DNA from: Opisthorchis felineus
Taxonomy: Eukaryota; Platyhelminthes; Trematoda; Opisthorchiida; Opisthorchiidae
Reading direction: 5' to 3'
NCBI GenBank assembly: GCA_004794785.1
Contig: SJOL01008523.1
Location: forward strand, 62,001-126,000
DNA: 64,000 nucleotides
The position numbers were made by a program, and so were the translations under genes. Below, piece after piece: positions 49,165 through 60,815 of this stretch; position 1 is the stretch's first letter, and each line of letters starts with the position of its first letter. The notes beneath the pieces are model-generated. The model was given only the letters and a program-made list of their open reading frames with translations, did not search any database and was not told where the DNA came from.

Positions 49165-49290
49165 ACCCATTTGCACACAAAATCGGTTTCAACGCAAGAC
49201 TCAGCTGAATCCCAGCTGAATCTCTCCTGTATGATATTCTTCAAAGAAATATACTGCCCAAGGGCTATTGGTACGTTATTCCCGATATCG
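49165..49290 (+). repeat. FB2 element, copy e (core fragment)
   Basis: This is a diverged match to the core from ACCCATTTGCACACAAAATC through GACTCAGCTGAATC to CCCGATATCG. Neither terminus is present. Confidence 0.6.
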
Positions 49291-51011
49291 TAGTACATTT
49301 TTATGACTGAACACACTTCTCATGAGGCTAGTAATGATGACTTTTTAACAACTTTGCGAGTAGTGGGTTCCGTCAAGTGAAATTTTACACGTTTACTGCT
49401 CCGAAGTTCCCCAGATTGGCTCGCTGCAATAAACTTGAAGATTTATGAATAACTGATGGTTTTTTTACGTATTTCGCTAATTTTGCTCCCGTCGAGGTGC
49501 CCAAGGTAAGTAATTTTTCGAGCCCATTACTTAGTTAAGACACCAAGTATAGACTGTAAACATCATATTTTGGATTGTGACGCAAGATATGCAGGAAAAA
49601 TTCTCGAAAGAAACTGTAATTGTATTAGAGTTCAAGTCTCAAATTCACATTGAATAAACTCGGCCATACAAACAATCGGGCCTGGACACGCCCACTCACT
49701 TGGTTATTTTTATTAGCTGTTTGAAAATCACACACAGCAGCCTGGGGAAACACTCTTAGGTCATTCGGCCAAAGACCAACAGCTACGCATTGGTGTATTC
49801 ACTCCGTCTGATTAGTTAATAATCTCCGCAGTCGCGAACATTTAAGCCAGCATCAGTAAACAACTGTCATCAGCAGAACATGGGGAACTACGAAGTTGTT
49901 TACCACGTGAACTGAGCTATGACAATGATGAGCTAGCTAAGTGCTCCTCTAGTAAGCTTGGCATCAACTACCTCCTCAAAGTTTGTCTAAACCTCCAATG
50001 TTCACTAAAACGTTGCAGGTAGGACGTTTGACTGCTGGTATGCGTATGAAAGCCTGATATGTGTTATATATGAGATAGCTGAGACAAGGTTTGGCTGCTA
50101 ATCATAGGAAACAACCTCATCAAAGGCTTGATTCCAACTTTTCATTCTAATCGGTTTGGGCGTTTAGTTAAGATTCTATGGAACATAGCTGAGTGGGTCG
50201 ATTTTGTGCTTCAATTATTCTATCTAACTTTCATCGCCTTGTACATGTAGATGTAAATACAAAAACTTGAATATAAGTAGTATGCAAGCACAGATTTTTG
50301 GCTTAATGTGCCCAAAGCTGTGAGCTGGAGGTCCAGGTCAAATTGTTTATTTGGTTTAAGTGTCGGATGACTTTGGCTGTACCGCCTGAAGTGATCCCTG
50401 GCAATGACTGGCAACTTTGACGTTTCCACCTAAAAGATGCGTCGTAAGGCAACTTGCATTTGGGATATATATCTAGAAACTCTGGTAACCCAGTTAACCG
50501 CACAGTCAATTATATTCATACAAACTGAAAAGCGCAGCTAAATGCAGAGACGGGGGAAGCTTGGGTAGCAGGTTTACTCTTTTTTACGGGATAAAATTAT
50601 TGCAAGAAGACCCCATGGGCTCCAATAGTAGTTGGGGATAGCCCACATAAATATAATTACCTTACAGAAATCCAAGGGTACTACTGGTCGTGGGCTGTCT
50701 CAAGGAGTCACATCTCACTGAGCGCCATATTATTAACCTCATTGTAGAAAACAAAGTTGACTGACCTATATTCACCCTTGGTGATTTATGTACATCTTAA
50801 ATCAAAACATCTGAAAAAAATACCTGTCAAGCGGAAAGGCTGTCAGCTTCCCTCATGTGTTTTTCCGACGCGGTGGATAAAATATTTTGTTTAATTATTC
50901 AGTTTAGCTCAAATAATTTAGTTTGCACAGTGCAATTGCTCATAGCTGAAAGCCCTAAACTCCGCCTGCGTGTCGTGTGTTTATACATACGTAGTTCGAA
51001 TGTCTTTTCAG
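49291..51011. other. No gene supported; FB2 scrap
   Basis: About 30 bp at 50675-50707 (CTGGTCGTGGGCTGTCTCAAG) resemble the FB2 terminus. The rest is unrecognised. It ends in a pyrimidine-rich acceptor before 51012. Confidence 0.35.
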
Positions 51012-51106
51012 GACTGGCGTTGAGTTATGACGCTAACTTCAAAAGCCTAACTGCCCGGCTGTCTTTTATTTTCCAGTATTTCGTTGATCTCACACGAATG
51101 TATTAG
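51012..51106 (+). CDS. Candidate terminal exon, product unknown
   Basis: The acceptor GAATGTCTTTTCAG is followed in phase 2 by LALSYDANFKSLTARLSFIF, then QYFVDLTRMY and a TAG stop. AATAAA lies 6 nt after the stop. An acceptor, an open frame of 31 codons with a protein-like residue mix, a stop and a polyadenylation signal in this order are what a compact last exon looks like. No upstream exon in phase was found within the next kilobase, and the family is not recognised. Confidence 0.38.
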
Positions 51107-51112
51107 AAGGCC

Positions 51113-51118
51113 AATAAA
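51113..51118 (+). terminator. Putative polyadenylation signal
   Basis: AATAAA directly after the stop of the candidate terminal exon. Confidence 0.35.
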
Positions 51119-51499
51119 GACTGAAAACAAACCGACGAAAGTTTGCGGGACGCTGTTTTTTGTATTGTTTAACAATTAAGGACTCACACTCGACACGGCT
51201 TTGTCATCTGTACAGTGGTGGAAACGTGAAGGGCCGAATTTGTTCAGTCATTTTATTACCGCTTCAGTGGAAGTGAAGTTCGTGAAGGTGAAATCTTGAG
51301 GTTACCAGAGTGCCTTTCTCATTTGTAGTTTTGGCGCAGCCACGAGGGAGTGAAAGACATAAGTTTTATGTGGTCTTTTTACACTGCACCAACGAAGGTG
51401 CCTCTTTGTACCCGTTCATCTGTGCGGTAATAGATTCTATGTCCACATTTGTGCCGCTATGCAAAACAAAATAAAGTAGAATGTTGACTCTCTGACGTA
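51119..51499. other. Non-coding, nothing recognised
   Basis: No repeat and no supported frame. Confidence 0.4.
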
Positions 51500-51675
51500 C
51501 GCGGGACTCAACTGAGCCCTTTGCTAACACCATAATAGTTTGCAAATGTGAACATTTTATCATTTTAATGCAATTTGGCGTTCAGTTAGAACACGATGTT
51601 TCTAACAACTCAGGAAATCTACCTACCTAATGAGCCGGAAGATGGGCGAGGCCAAAACGGTTCTCCGACAGAAGT
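51500..51675 (+). repeat. FB2 element, copy g (decayed)
   Basis: It has GCGGGACTCAACTGAGCCC near the start and CCTACCTAATGAGCCGGAAG, ATGGGCGAGGCCAAAACGG near the end, matching the core and terminus of copy d. The middle is poorly conserved. Confidence 0.55.
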
Positions 51676-52685
51676 CTCAAACTAATGAAGAAGTAGCAGC
51701 CTTATGAGTTGCGTTTTATGTCACGAAAACCTTACAATATCTGTTTTACAGCAATACGAAGGTCGGTTTGGTTTCAGCGCCGTACTAACCTGGATAGTTT
51801 ATTGAAAAACCTGGAGGATTTTCTTCAGCAGGAATGAATATATGTTGATAAGTGTCCCAGAACGTATAAAATGGATTTATATCTTATTGTAGTGACGGAT
51901 GTGGAATATGCTGGATTAAATAGATTAGTTGCCAGTAAATGTTTGAGGACTCAACCTTTCGATGCCTTGAAAACCTCCATTAAAAATATCACCATGTCGT
52001 AAATGAAAGCCCTATTGCATGTGTTCTTTCTCTACGGTCTTCCATCCTGAAATTCCACACCGCTGGCCAGCTCTCTAGAATTTGGTTGTACACGCGGTTA
52101 GAAAACCTGCCAATTAAGGCCTACGGTAAGAATATGGAACGAGGTAAACCGTCATGGATGGTTTGTAGATATTTACAGACGCACCAGTTTTGCATGCTAT
52201 TCCCCTTTGTACTCGAACACTTTCCATAACTCGAGTGCGTCAAAAGCTGAAACTCTTTCTGTCTGCCCTACAAACCTTATCTTCTCACACCACTACACTT
52301 GCCCAGAAGGAGACACACTACGTACATGATAAGACTAGTTGCCGTTTCCAATTCAGTTGTACTAATTAAATGTTTATCCTGACCTAGATATTACGTCACT
52401 ACAGCTACCTTAATGCTGCGGGGGTGAAGTAACTCAGACTACTTAGATCTACTTTGCATCTTCTCCTTGCCACAAACTTGCGAGACCACATGCATCGAGT
52501 CTATCCCCAAGGCCCAAAACTTAACAAACCCAACACACGCTGATCGTAATAACTGATTTGACCTGGATATGACATTTAGTCATTTTTAAGTCATCATTAT
52601 CACGTACGTTTGCACTAATTCACTTTTTCCGTTTGCTTTGGACTCGTGTAACTGTCTAATGAAGGAGAGTGTTGAAAAATGTGTT
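51676..52685. other. Non-coding, nothing recognised
   Basis: No open frame of note and no repeat family member noticed. Confidence 0.4.
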
Positions 52686-52815
52686 TGAATATTGATAGTT
52701 CGGGTGCATTAATTGGTAATAAACCAGGCGGCTGTTGGTCTGCTGGCAAATCAGTTACAAATCAGTTGCCAAGCTCAGCGAACAGATCAACAGCCACCTT
52801 ATCAATTGCCAAGTC
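52686..52815. repeat. FB1 foldback element, partial copy
   Basis: It begins GAATATTGATAGTTCGGGTG, the same sequence as the unpaired end of the 43.8-kb element. It then has GGCGGCTGTTGGTCTGCT (left arm, shortened) facing AGCGAACAGATCAACAGCC and TTATCAATTGCCAAG on the right. Much of the arms is missing. The open frame at 52735-52950 reads through it. Confidence 0.6.
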
Positions 52816-53098
52816 TTGACGAAATGCTCACAACCTGACTACACACTTAATTCAACGGAACAGATATATGGAACCAAATGCTCTAAAAAACATGTGCCAG
52901 GACTTCTCTACACAACCATCCATATAACTAGCCAGGTAGCTATTTACTAACTAGCTACCTAAAAGGCAATGAGAACCCTTGAAAAAGTCAGGTTTTTATG
53001 GTAAAATTTTCCCTACTTTTCTCGTAGTTCGTAATTGAGCCACACACACTTTGTTTATTTTTGCTGTCATTGCTCCATAAATGCTGGACTTATAAATA
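52816..53098. other. Non-coding, with a small hairpin
   Basis: AGGTAGCTA (52934-52942) and TAGCTACCT (52952-52960) form a perfect 9-bp stem with a 9-nt loop. Confidence 0.5.
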
Positions 53099-53112
53099 AT
53101 TATCTAGCCAGT

Positions 53113-53306
53113 GAGCTCGAGATAGCTCAGTATTTGGGGCGCTGACTTACTGATCGTAAGGTCCCTAGTTTGAACACAATCTCTGTATCTCGACTTCCCC
53201 CGTCTATGTTTGATCAGTCCGGTAGTATTATAGCCCTCGCACTCCATTCGGTAGCATGGCAGCTGTGCACCGAAACTGTTGCAGCCGAACGATTGTTATT
53301 TATTAG
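53113..53306 (+). mobile_element. tRNA-derived SINE with 14-bp target-site duplication
   Basis: The head GAGATAGCTCAGTATTTGGG has a recognisable A box (TAGCTCAGT). A degraded B box (AGTTTGAACACA) follows. The body shares CGACTTC, CCGTCTA, GGTAGTAT, AGCCCTCG, GTAGCATGGCAG and GCACCGAAA with the 45.3-kb SINE. Flanks ATTATCTAGCCAGT (53099-53112) and ATTATCTGGCCAGT (53307-53320) agree at 13 of 14 bases. The B box and the duplication have both begun to decay, so it is the older copy. Confidence 0.8.
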
Positions 53307-53320
53307 ATTATCTGGCCAGT

Positions 53321-56300
53321 AGCCTGCCAATTTCTCGCCCAAATTGAAATCAGATAGTTGCCGACTTTGTCAGTGTAAACTCAGCTAAGAGCATATCGCC
53401 TTAACTTCATATGGGTGTATATTATATATATATATATATATACGCATATGTGTCTAGGTATTTGTGAACGGTTGGCCTTGCATAAGTAACAGCCTGGGAT
53501 ATTTTTCGCAAACTTGTGCCCATTTATAAGTTTATCTCTTTTTCTTCACTTCCTGGATCGCTTCTACGTCACTGTGCGTCAAAAGTGTGTACGTTACTTA
53601 GGAATAACCGCAAAACTGATGCAACAAAACGTGTTCCCCGGTTTTTGGTCTGGTTTTGTCGAAATTTTGTTGCCTTGCTCAAACACTCAATTCATTGTAC
53701 AGAAAGCAATTTTCTAAATACACTGGCACCTGAAATCATACTGCTACTCCACAATGTTGATGGACAAACTTGTGGCCAAATGATCATTGTCATGAACGCA
53801 CTTGTCCAGGTTTTCAAGTAAAGCTACAAATACTGAGTTACTGCGAACTGCATAAACATTAACCCAGTCTAAGTTAACACATTGGCTCACCGTAACTGAT
53901 AGAGCTAACAATTGGGCATCCTGATTTTGGCATGAGTGGGCATAAATGTTATTCTTTTGTGCAGTGGACGCAATATTCATCAGTTCGCCATGTTGACCTT
54001 TAATATCTTAGTGAACTGTTAACCTAAAATGTCCAATTCCAAGATGTGAAATTTACAACCCAAGGTGTACGTTGTCTAAATTACATTTCTGGCTACGATA
54101 ACTAGGGCTGTACACAGGTTTCTCTTAAGTGCTCAAACCTATTAAAGCTGAACATTACCGGCACTGAAGATTTCTGGTAAATAAATGCGAAGATACTTCT
54201 GAGCTCAAGCAAAAAATGCACAAGACACGGTTATACTTTCCATCAACTTGTCAGTTATAAAATAATAAAATGTCTTGCATCCGCATAATATAACCACCAT
54301 GATATGTCAGTGTGTTTTCTCAATACAACCTAAAGCAAGCAGTAAGCCATCCGGTAAAACGCGTACTTCTGGAAATACGATTTTTAACTAGACGAAAAGC
54401 CGGTTTATCTAAGGGCTCTCTATCTGGCCCTTGTTAAGTTTGCAGATCCGTGGTGCATTGTTAAACAAAAAATTTCTCGTTCTTTACTGATCTAACACTC
54501 GAAATCCTACTACAAATTCAGTTGCAATGTTTGTACGTAGCAACTTAATCTATCAGAAGCACTCAAACATAAATTCCTCGTACCATTACACACCGTATCC
54601 TCTCATTAGTGGTACTAGATGGCTTTTCTTAGCTTGTTAATGTGATGATTTTGTCCTAGGGCACCTCGCACATTCTACTAGATATTATCTGTGAATACCA
54701 GTGTAGCAATTTTTATACGAATTTCGGTAAACCTTTTAACTTGAATCTGTCATTAAGTAACATTGCTTTTGGAAATAGGGCGCTCAAATACCTTATCAAG
54801 AAACCCAGGCTCTTCTTGAAGAAACGGACAAACGATGAAAGTAACCACTCTTGATTAGTTCACTTTTTTTCAGCTTCTGTTTCACTTGATTCCATGCACT
54901 CAGTGTCTATTTGTTCGTGATCCTGTGTGAGCAGTGCGAAGGCGCGTACCACTGCCCACCTTGGCCGAATGGACCATCCACATGACGGATTCAAAATATA
55001 CATACATATACTTGTTCTACGGTTCTGAAGTGTAATACTGTAAATGTAGTCATCTGTCGGCTCAAATATTTTCCGGGTTCATTATATTTGCTATTTTTGC
55101 TTTTGGCGAAACAGTAATTTTGACGCACAAATTATGTGGTGTTTCAGTTAGCATGGTTCTGTTGGTATTTCACAGCTCCAGAACGCATTTTGCATCAAAA
55201 TTCGAATTTATTGCTATAATTAAAAAAACCGTTCCTTAATCAAACCGCAAAATGTGGTTACTTTTGGAATACAGCCAAGACATTTACAGAGAATGGTGGC
55301 TTCAGAAGCATTTTCCACAGATTAACGCGCTGATCCGCAGTTGTAGTATTGCACAGTGCACCGGCGTTGTGTAAATCAGCTTATCTTGGTATATGTATTG
55401 GTTTCAGTATCGCGAGAAAATTTGCATATCTAGACAAATATCGTGACTGCATTTGAAATTTGAAATATAATCTGAAAAAACGAGCCTGAGTTTTATTAGA
55501 TCTGTTTACCAGCGCCCGGTACATCTGATAAGTTCTGACCTTTTCTGCCGACTAATTTCTAAACCAGAGGTGTCACTTAATGCGCCGTAGGATTAAATGT
55601 ATTTGGCTGCTCAAATCAATAGTCTGTTTAGCTTGATGGTGGATGATGTCCAAAAACCCATCAATGTGTTCACGTGCATTGACGATCAAGTTGGGGTATT
55701 TATCACTCCGATCTGCATTGTTAGTGGCCTCCCAAGGGACCACATCTAGATTTCCTGCAATTTTATAATCAGTCTACAATGAGTTCTCCGGGATTCCTCT
55801 GGGATATTGCTTTCGGAGTAGCATGAGGAGTGTAGCGTACGCGGTAAACAATCATATGCGCATAAGATTTGATTCATATCTCAATTTACTAACATCCGGA
55901 TTGGAAAGCAAGTGGTATATGGAACCTATATTTACCTACGTCGGCGCACATTTAACGTCTTACTTATATGCGGCGTGTAGAAAAAGATCAAAGTCGCACA
56001 CTTCACATATCAGTCTTGCTCCGTTATCTGAGATAATACCATACTTCAGCAACAGCCAAGAAACAACGTCCTTATCACCGGCGGCTACTGAAAGGTATGC
56101 TGATGTTGTAAAGTGCAGTGAAGTGGTGAGATCTCGTTCACCGTTGACGGGATAACTGCGCGATTATATTCCATGCTGTTGGAGTTGTTGTTGGAGTGTG
56201 AATGGTATGTGTTCAGTCTTTATATCGATGAGGGTATCAAAGACAAAGAGAAAGTTGAAGTGGGGCAAAACCATCGGATGTATAATTAGATGACGGTTTT

Positions 56301-59300
56301 GAAGTTTTTAACCAAACATGTGTATCACTTAAGTTCTCAGCCCAGGCTGTGGACTCACTTTACGGCTGACGGGTTATGCTTCTGGTATCCCACCCTCAGC
56401 TAATACGCTAGTTCCTTTCGTTACTATCTGTTATAAGCCTGAGTGGAAATACCCTCCAGATAATTTTTTTGCTTAGCGATGACAGTTGTCCAAAATTGGA
56501 CAAGAACTTATTCCATCCCTCTATTATCTGGTCTGTTCTTTAAACACAGTATCTCATTAGGTGCAGATAATTAGAGGCTCAGTGATTGGTCTCCGTCATT
56601 GTCCATTAGTCTTAAACCAGTCATTGGAGGATCTTCAGCTTTTGTGGACAAAGTACCTATACTTGCACTTCAACGATAAGCTTTATTAAGCTTAGATGTG
56701 GTACTGCAGTGAGTTATTTCAAATAAATGAAAACATCACTGAACAGACTTTGCATCAGCATTAATGAACTTGTGTAAAATGGAATGTCATTATCGTCGCA
56801 ATCACCGACAACAACATCAAATGGAAACACTGGTTCTCAATTGCCGTGCAACCATGTCAATGTATTTGAATAAATCCTTATACATTACTATAAATACAAT
56901 GTGTTCTGTAATACAGGGAGCAAAAACGTTTTTAAAAATGTGAGTTTCCCGATTACACTTGCCATTAGTCACCTTCAGAAAGGATGTGTATAAATGTTCC
57001 AACAATGCGCAAAACAAAACATGTTTTATTGTGTCTAATAATATCCGATAACCCAGCTAAGTCGCTCAATCCTGCGTACGATTTGAGTAATTTCACAAAA
57101 AATATGCATGGGCCCATCAGGTGTCCAGCTGCTCTCAGGCGAACAAACTGCTGTAAGACCCTTATTCCTTTCGGCATTGGCGAAAGAGTTAGTCAAATAC
57201 GTCAGTCTAGCACAGAAAACAGTTCCCTTGAAGGGTTGCTTATGGATAAGCGGTGTGGCTGAAAGAGCACCTCGCGATAGGTAATTTTTGATTTGATGTG
57301 GGCGGACTTGTAAACCAACAACATTCGACTGCCTATCTGAATAGTGGTTCGACTTGAAGTTGGCTTTGAAGCACGAGGTTTACGTAAGCAGCGCTATCTT
57401 GGCGAATCCTGCCAAAACGTCGTCAGAAATAAAGAATTAGATAGCTGGACAAAATAAGGTCTGTTGACATGATCCGTCCAGCAAACGCCCATAATCTCAT
57501 CAGGAACACTCGAACAGGAGGCAACACGTTATTTGTGGATAGTCATCTACCAGTTCACAGTTTAGCATGTCTGAATACAGTAGCTGAGAAACGTATGCAG
57601 GTAATACGCAGGAGCACAGGACAACCTCGTGGTATCTTTCAAGCGTTCACGAAAAGTAAAGAATACCCCTGTTCCTCTAAATTCCCAGCTGGCATGCTGT
57701 TTGAGATGGGCGGTACTTCACCCATGAAATGCATTCACCATTGAAGGTGGAGTTGGTTGGCCGTGTGTTACGCATGCAAACTTACTGCCTGCCCAGAAGA
57801 GTGCTGTTTTCTGTGCCCAATTCGGAGTGTTGGAAACATTGAAGTAGACTGAATTTGGCATAGCGGAATGGAATGAAGGACGTTAGGAAAAGTTTGCGTG
57901 CCGTTGATGCTGTTTGCCTTCCAGGATGGGATTCATGTGACTCTGGAAGATATGGATATGTGCCAGTGGTGTTCATACTGTCACTTTCTATCCAGATTGT
58001 CTGACTAGGTCTTGGAGGTGTAGGCACTTCGAATGCTTTTTGTAGGCTAGCCCTAGTTCACGCCCCATCTCCCCACCACTTCATTCTTCTTTCGATTTTA
58101 AGGCTTTGTTCAATTAAATAGACAACGCTGTACGGCAATAAAGCACTAGTGTTCTCATCTGGTGTTTTTGTCAATGATAATAATGCTTATGAAATTTGGA
58201 TCAGAAGTATTCATGTCCCCAGTCTACTTGAAAGAAGGTCAAAAAGGAATCGTTAACAAATGAATTGGCCGCTGCAGTAGAAAGTAATTAGCGTCAGTCA
58301 ACAGAAGATCACGTAAAGTGAACAGTGTGACTGAGACGCACTTGCGTCACCATCTTGTCCAATTTGAAATAATCATAATGTTGATCATTCGCTAGTTCAA
58401 ATAAACAAACTATTCCAAGGTACACATTATTTGTCCACCGTGGGTAATTTTCCGGTTAAGTCAATCGACCAACTCCGTGATAATCTGCTTGTACCTAACA
58501 GACTACTGTATATTAATGATATCGCGTAAAAACATCCAAGAATATTCTAGATTTTACTTCCTCTCTGATATAACCAATCCTTCTTAAGCATTTCCAGTTT
58601 GCGGAACATTCAGTTTCAAAGCCTGGTCTCATTATTTTTCTTTCATCCGTTACGGTACTGCCTCGTTTTATGATGTGTCTCTCACAAGAAAGGCGCCGTT
58701 ATCAGTATTGTTATGAAACCCCGTTTTCCAAAAACGGGTACTAAATTTGGCCCCTGAATGTAGTTCAATATCGCCCATCGTTCTAGCCATATCTCTCCTA
58801 GACGTTTATTGGAGTTGTCGAATATCGCGGCAACTGGCTCGACAAATTTGTGAATTTTGGGCAAAGGCATTATTTCTGAAACTTTGAACTTATCGCCTAA
58901 GAAGTAAATAAACATTTCGGCTGCAGGATTTTGTAACGCTATTTTGTGAACCATATAGGTAGATTTCATGCATTCACAGATTTCACTTTAATTGCCTTTC
59001 TGCAAGATAGCCCATTGGAGGTGAGGATGCTTATCCCCGAATCTTTACATTGCTGAAACAGTCCATCTGAATCGCCAAGGGTGTCAAGAAAAACGTAATT
59101 CTTAGCTCATTTTCTCAACGAAATTTCCTGTTACAAAAATAGAGTTTGCGCAACGCATGGGTGCTTTCGTGCCGCATTCACCTATGGCACCCAGCCATTT
59201 GACTGGTATTTATTGGTATCCTTATTAAGAATGAGGTACAAAACTAAGCTTTCTAGAAGCTAAAGCATCCGTGAGGATAATTACTCAGCAAGCAGCTCAA

Positions 59301-60581
59301 CTCAAATCAGTGAGAGCACTAACGCAGAGTTTGCATAGTTTACATGCACGTCACTTGATTTGGGCAGTCCTTCCCGTCCCGTCGCAGCTGTTATTCTAGT
59401 TAGTCTACATCAAATTAGAGGAGCGATTTACTTGAGTTTCGCTCTTGTTAGATCTCATCAGTAGAACACATCCTTCTCTGTTTCGGGATTCGGACATCGG
59501 AAACCCGACATGCGAGGTAAGTGTCACTCCCATTTAGCCATCTCTCGGATGAACCCGAGGGATCAAATCGAAACAAGTAAGCATGTTTAATCCTTAGAGG
59601 TGTGACTGACATGCTAGCACCTCAAATCCCGGCACATCGAAGGAGGTGTACTACTGATAGGCTCCAGTAAGAGCGGGATTCCAAACCAGCTCCTTCACTT
59701 AGATGTAGGTTAACCAGAATAGTTTCGCGGAGACACGAGGGAGAGCATCCAAATGGGAGAAATGTGAATGCGTAAACTATTTTCGGTATGCAGCCATGTG
59801 CGTTTAACGGCCACTCCAAACATGCATGTGAGTAACAAGCCCATGTACGTAAACGAATCTGTCCAGACTACGAGGAATTGGGGCGGGATGGATGCACTCG
59901 TCCATACCAAGAATAGCTCTATTTTAGACAGTTAATCTGCATATCAGATGTGCAATTACTAATAGAAACTGTGGGTTCATGAAAATGACAGAAGGCGTGT
60001 TCAAAACTGGTAGTCGCACTTAATATGGCCATTAAAATCGAGGAACATTATGTCAGCAAAATGGAGTGTAAATTCAGAACTGAAAATAGACTGGGCCCCA
60101 TATATTGCCAGTCACAGCAACAGTCTTCGATCGTCAGACGCTAATGAGCGTCAATCAAATGGTAGTGAGTGAGTAAAGCAACATGACCAGGAGAATGAGA
60201 AACGTCTTGCGCGAACGAGACAGGTGTGTTACTAATCTTACTTTAGCACATTAATGGATTTATTAAGCCACTGTCAATTTCCTGTTGAAAAGACCTTTAC
60301 AGGCTCTAGTAGGAGCGAGTGAACAGACAAAATAACATGTTGGTATCTTGCATAAATCAAAGCTATACCGGGAGGCAAAGTGGTGGATTAGTTCTGAGCG
60401 GCAGCATCATACATACCTTCATTACTAAGGCAATCTTCATCTTCGTCGATTCTCAATATATTCGAGTACACTTTTACTGAATAGGTAAGTTAATGCAGCT
60501 CATTCTTCTTTGCTGAATGCTCTACACTTAAGATTGCCTAATATTCTTCCTTAACTCACTTCTGCCTTTGCTTTTACCAGG
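53321..60581. other. Gene-poor stretch
   Basis: It holds a (TA)10 tract at 53423-53442 (within the TA-rich 53418-53445) and several open frames of 80-110 codons. The most protein-like is 55823-56155 (plus, 110 codons, MEPIFTYVGAHLTSYLYAAC and a Ser/Thr-rich tail to a TAA). It could be a last exon but has no clear acceptor. Frames at 56984-57262, 57469-57744 and 57782-58027 are unrecognised. Confidence 0.35.
53423..53442. repeat. (TA)n microsatellite
   Basis: Ten uninterrupted TA units, plus TA-rich flanks. Confidence 0.9.
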
Positions 60582-60648
60582 AGCGCATTAATGGGCACAG
60601 CCGCCGACTCCTCACTGCTTGAATCCAACTTCGGTGCCATTCACTAGA
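60582..60648 (+). CDS. Candidate terminal exon before an FB2 copy
   Basis: A very strong acceptor (TTCTGCCTTTGCTTTTACCAG) precedes it. Read with one leading base, the sequence gives SALMGTAADSSLLESNFGAI, then H and a TAG. Read from the first base it gives ERINGHSRRLLTA and a TGA. Either would be a short last exon. FB2 copy h starts about 15 bp later. The minus strand is also open. The phase cannot be decided and no family is recognised. Confidence 0.27.
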
Positions 60649-60661
60649 TACACTTAATTGC

Positions 60662-60815
60662 GAACTAATTTGTTTCCAGTTGAATCCCAATCGAATCTCC
60701 CTTTTATAAGATATGTCAAGTGAAATATAAGGCTGACTGAAATTCGAGGCTGCACCTATCTGATAACGAGTGAAATTGGTAGTGGGCTGTCGGATATCTT
60801 TCAGCAACCCTGTAT
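60662..60815 (+). repeat. FB2 element, copy h (diverged)
   Basis: It matches copy d from TTGAATCCCAATCGAATCTC through CTTTTATAAGATATGTC, GCACCTATCTGAT and GGTAGTGGGCTGTCGGATAT to TTTCAGCAACCCTGT. The left terminus is absent. Confidence 0.6.

Noticed and set aside
53113..53190. Genuine tRNA gene
   Set aside because: The B box is degraded, and the sequence continues into the same SINE body as the 45-kb copy.
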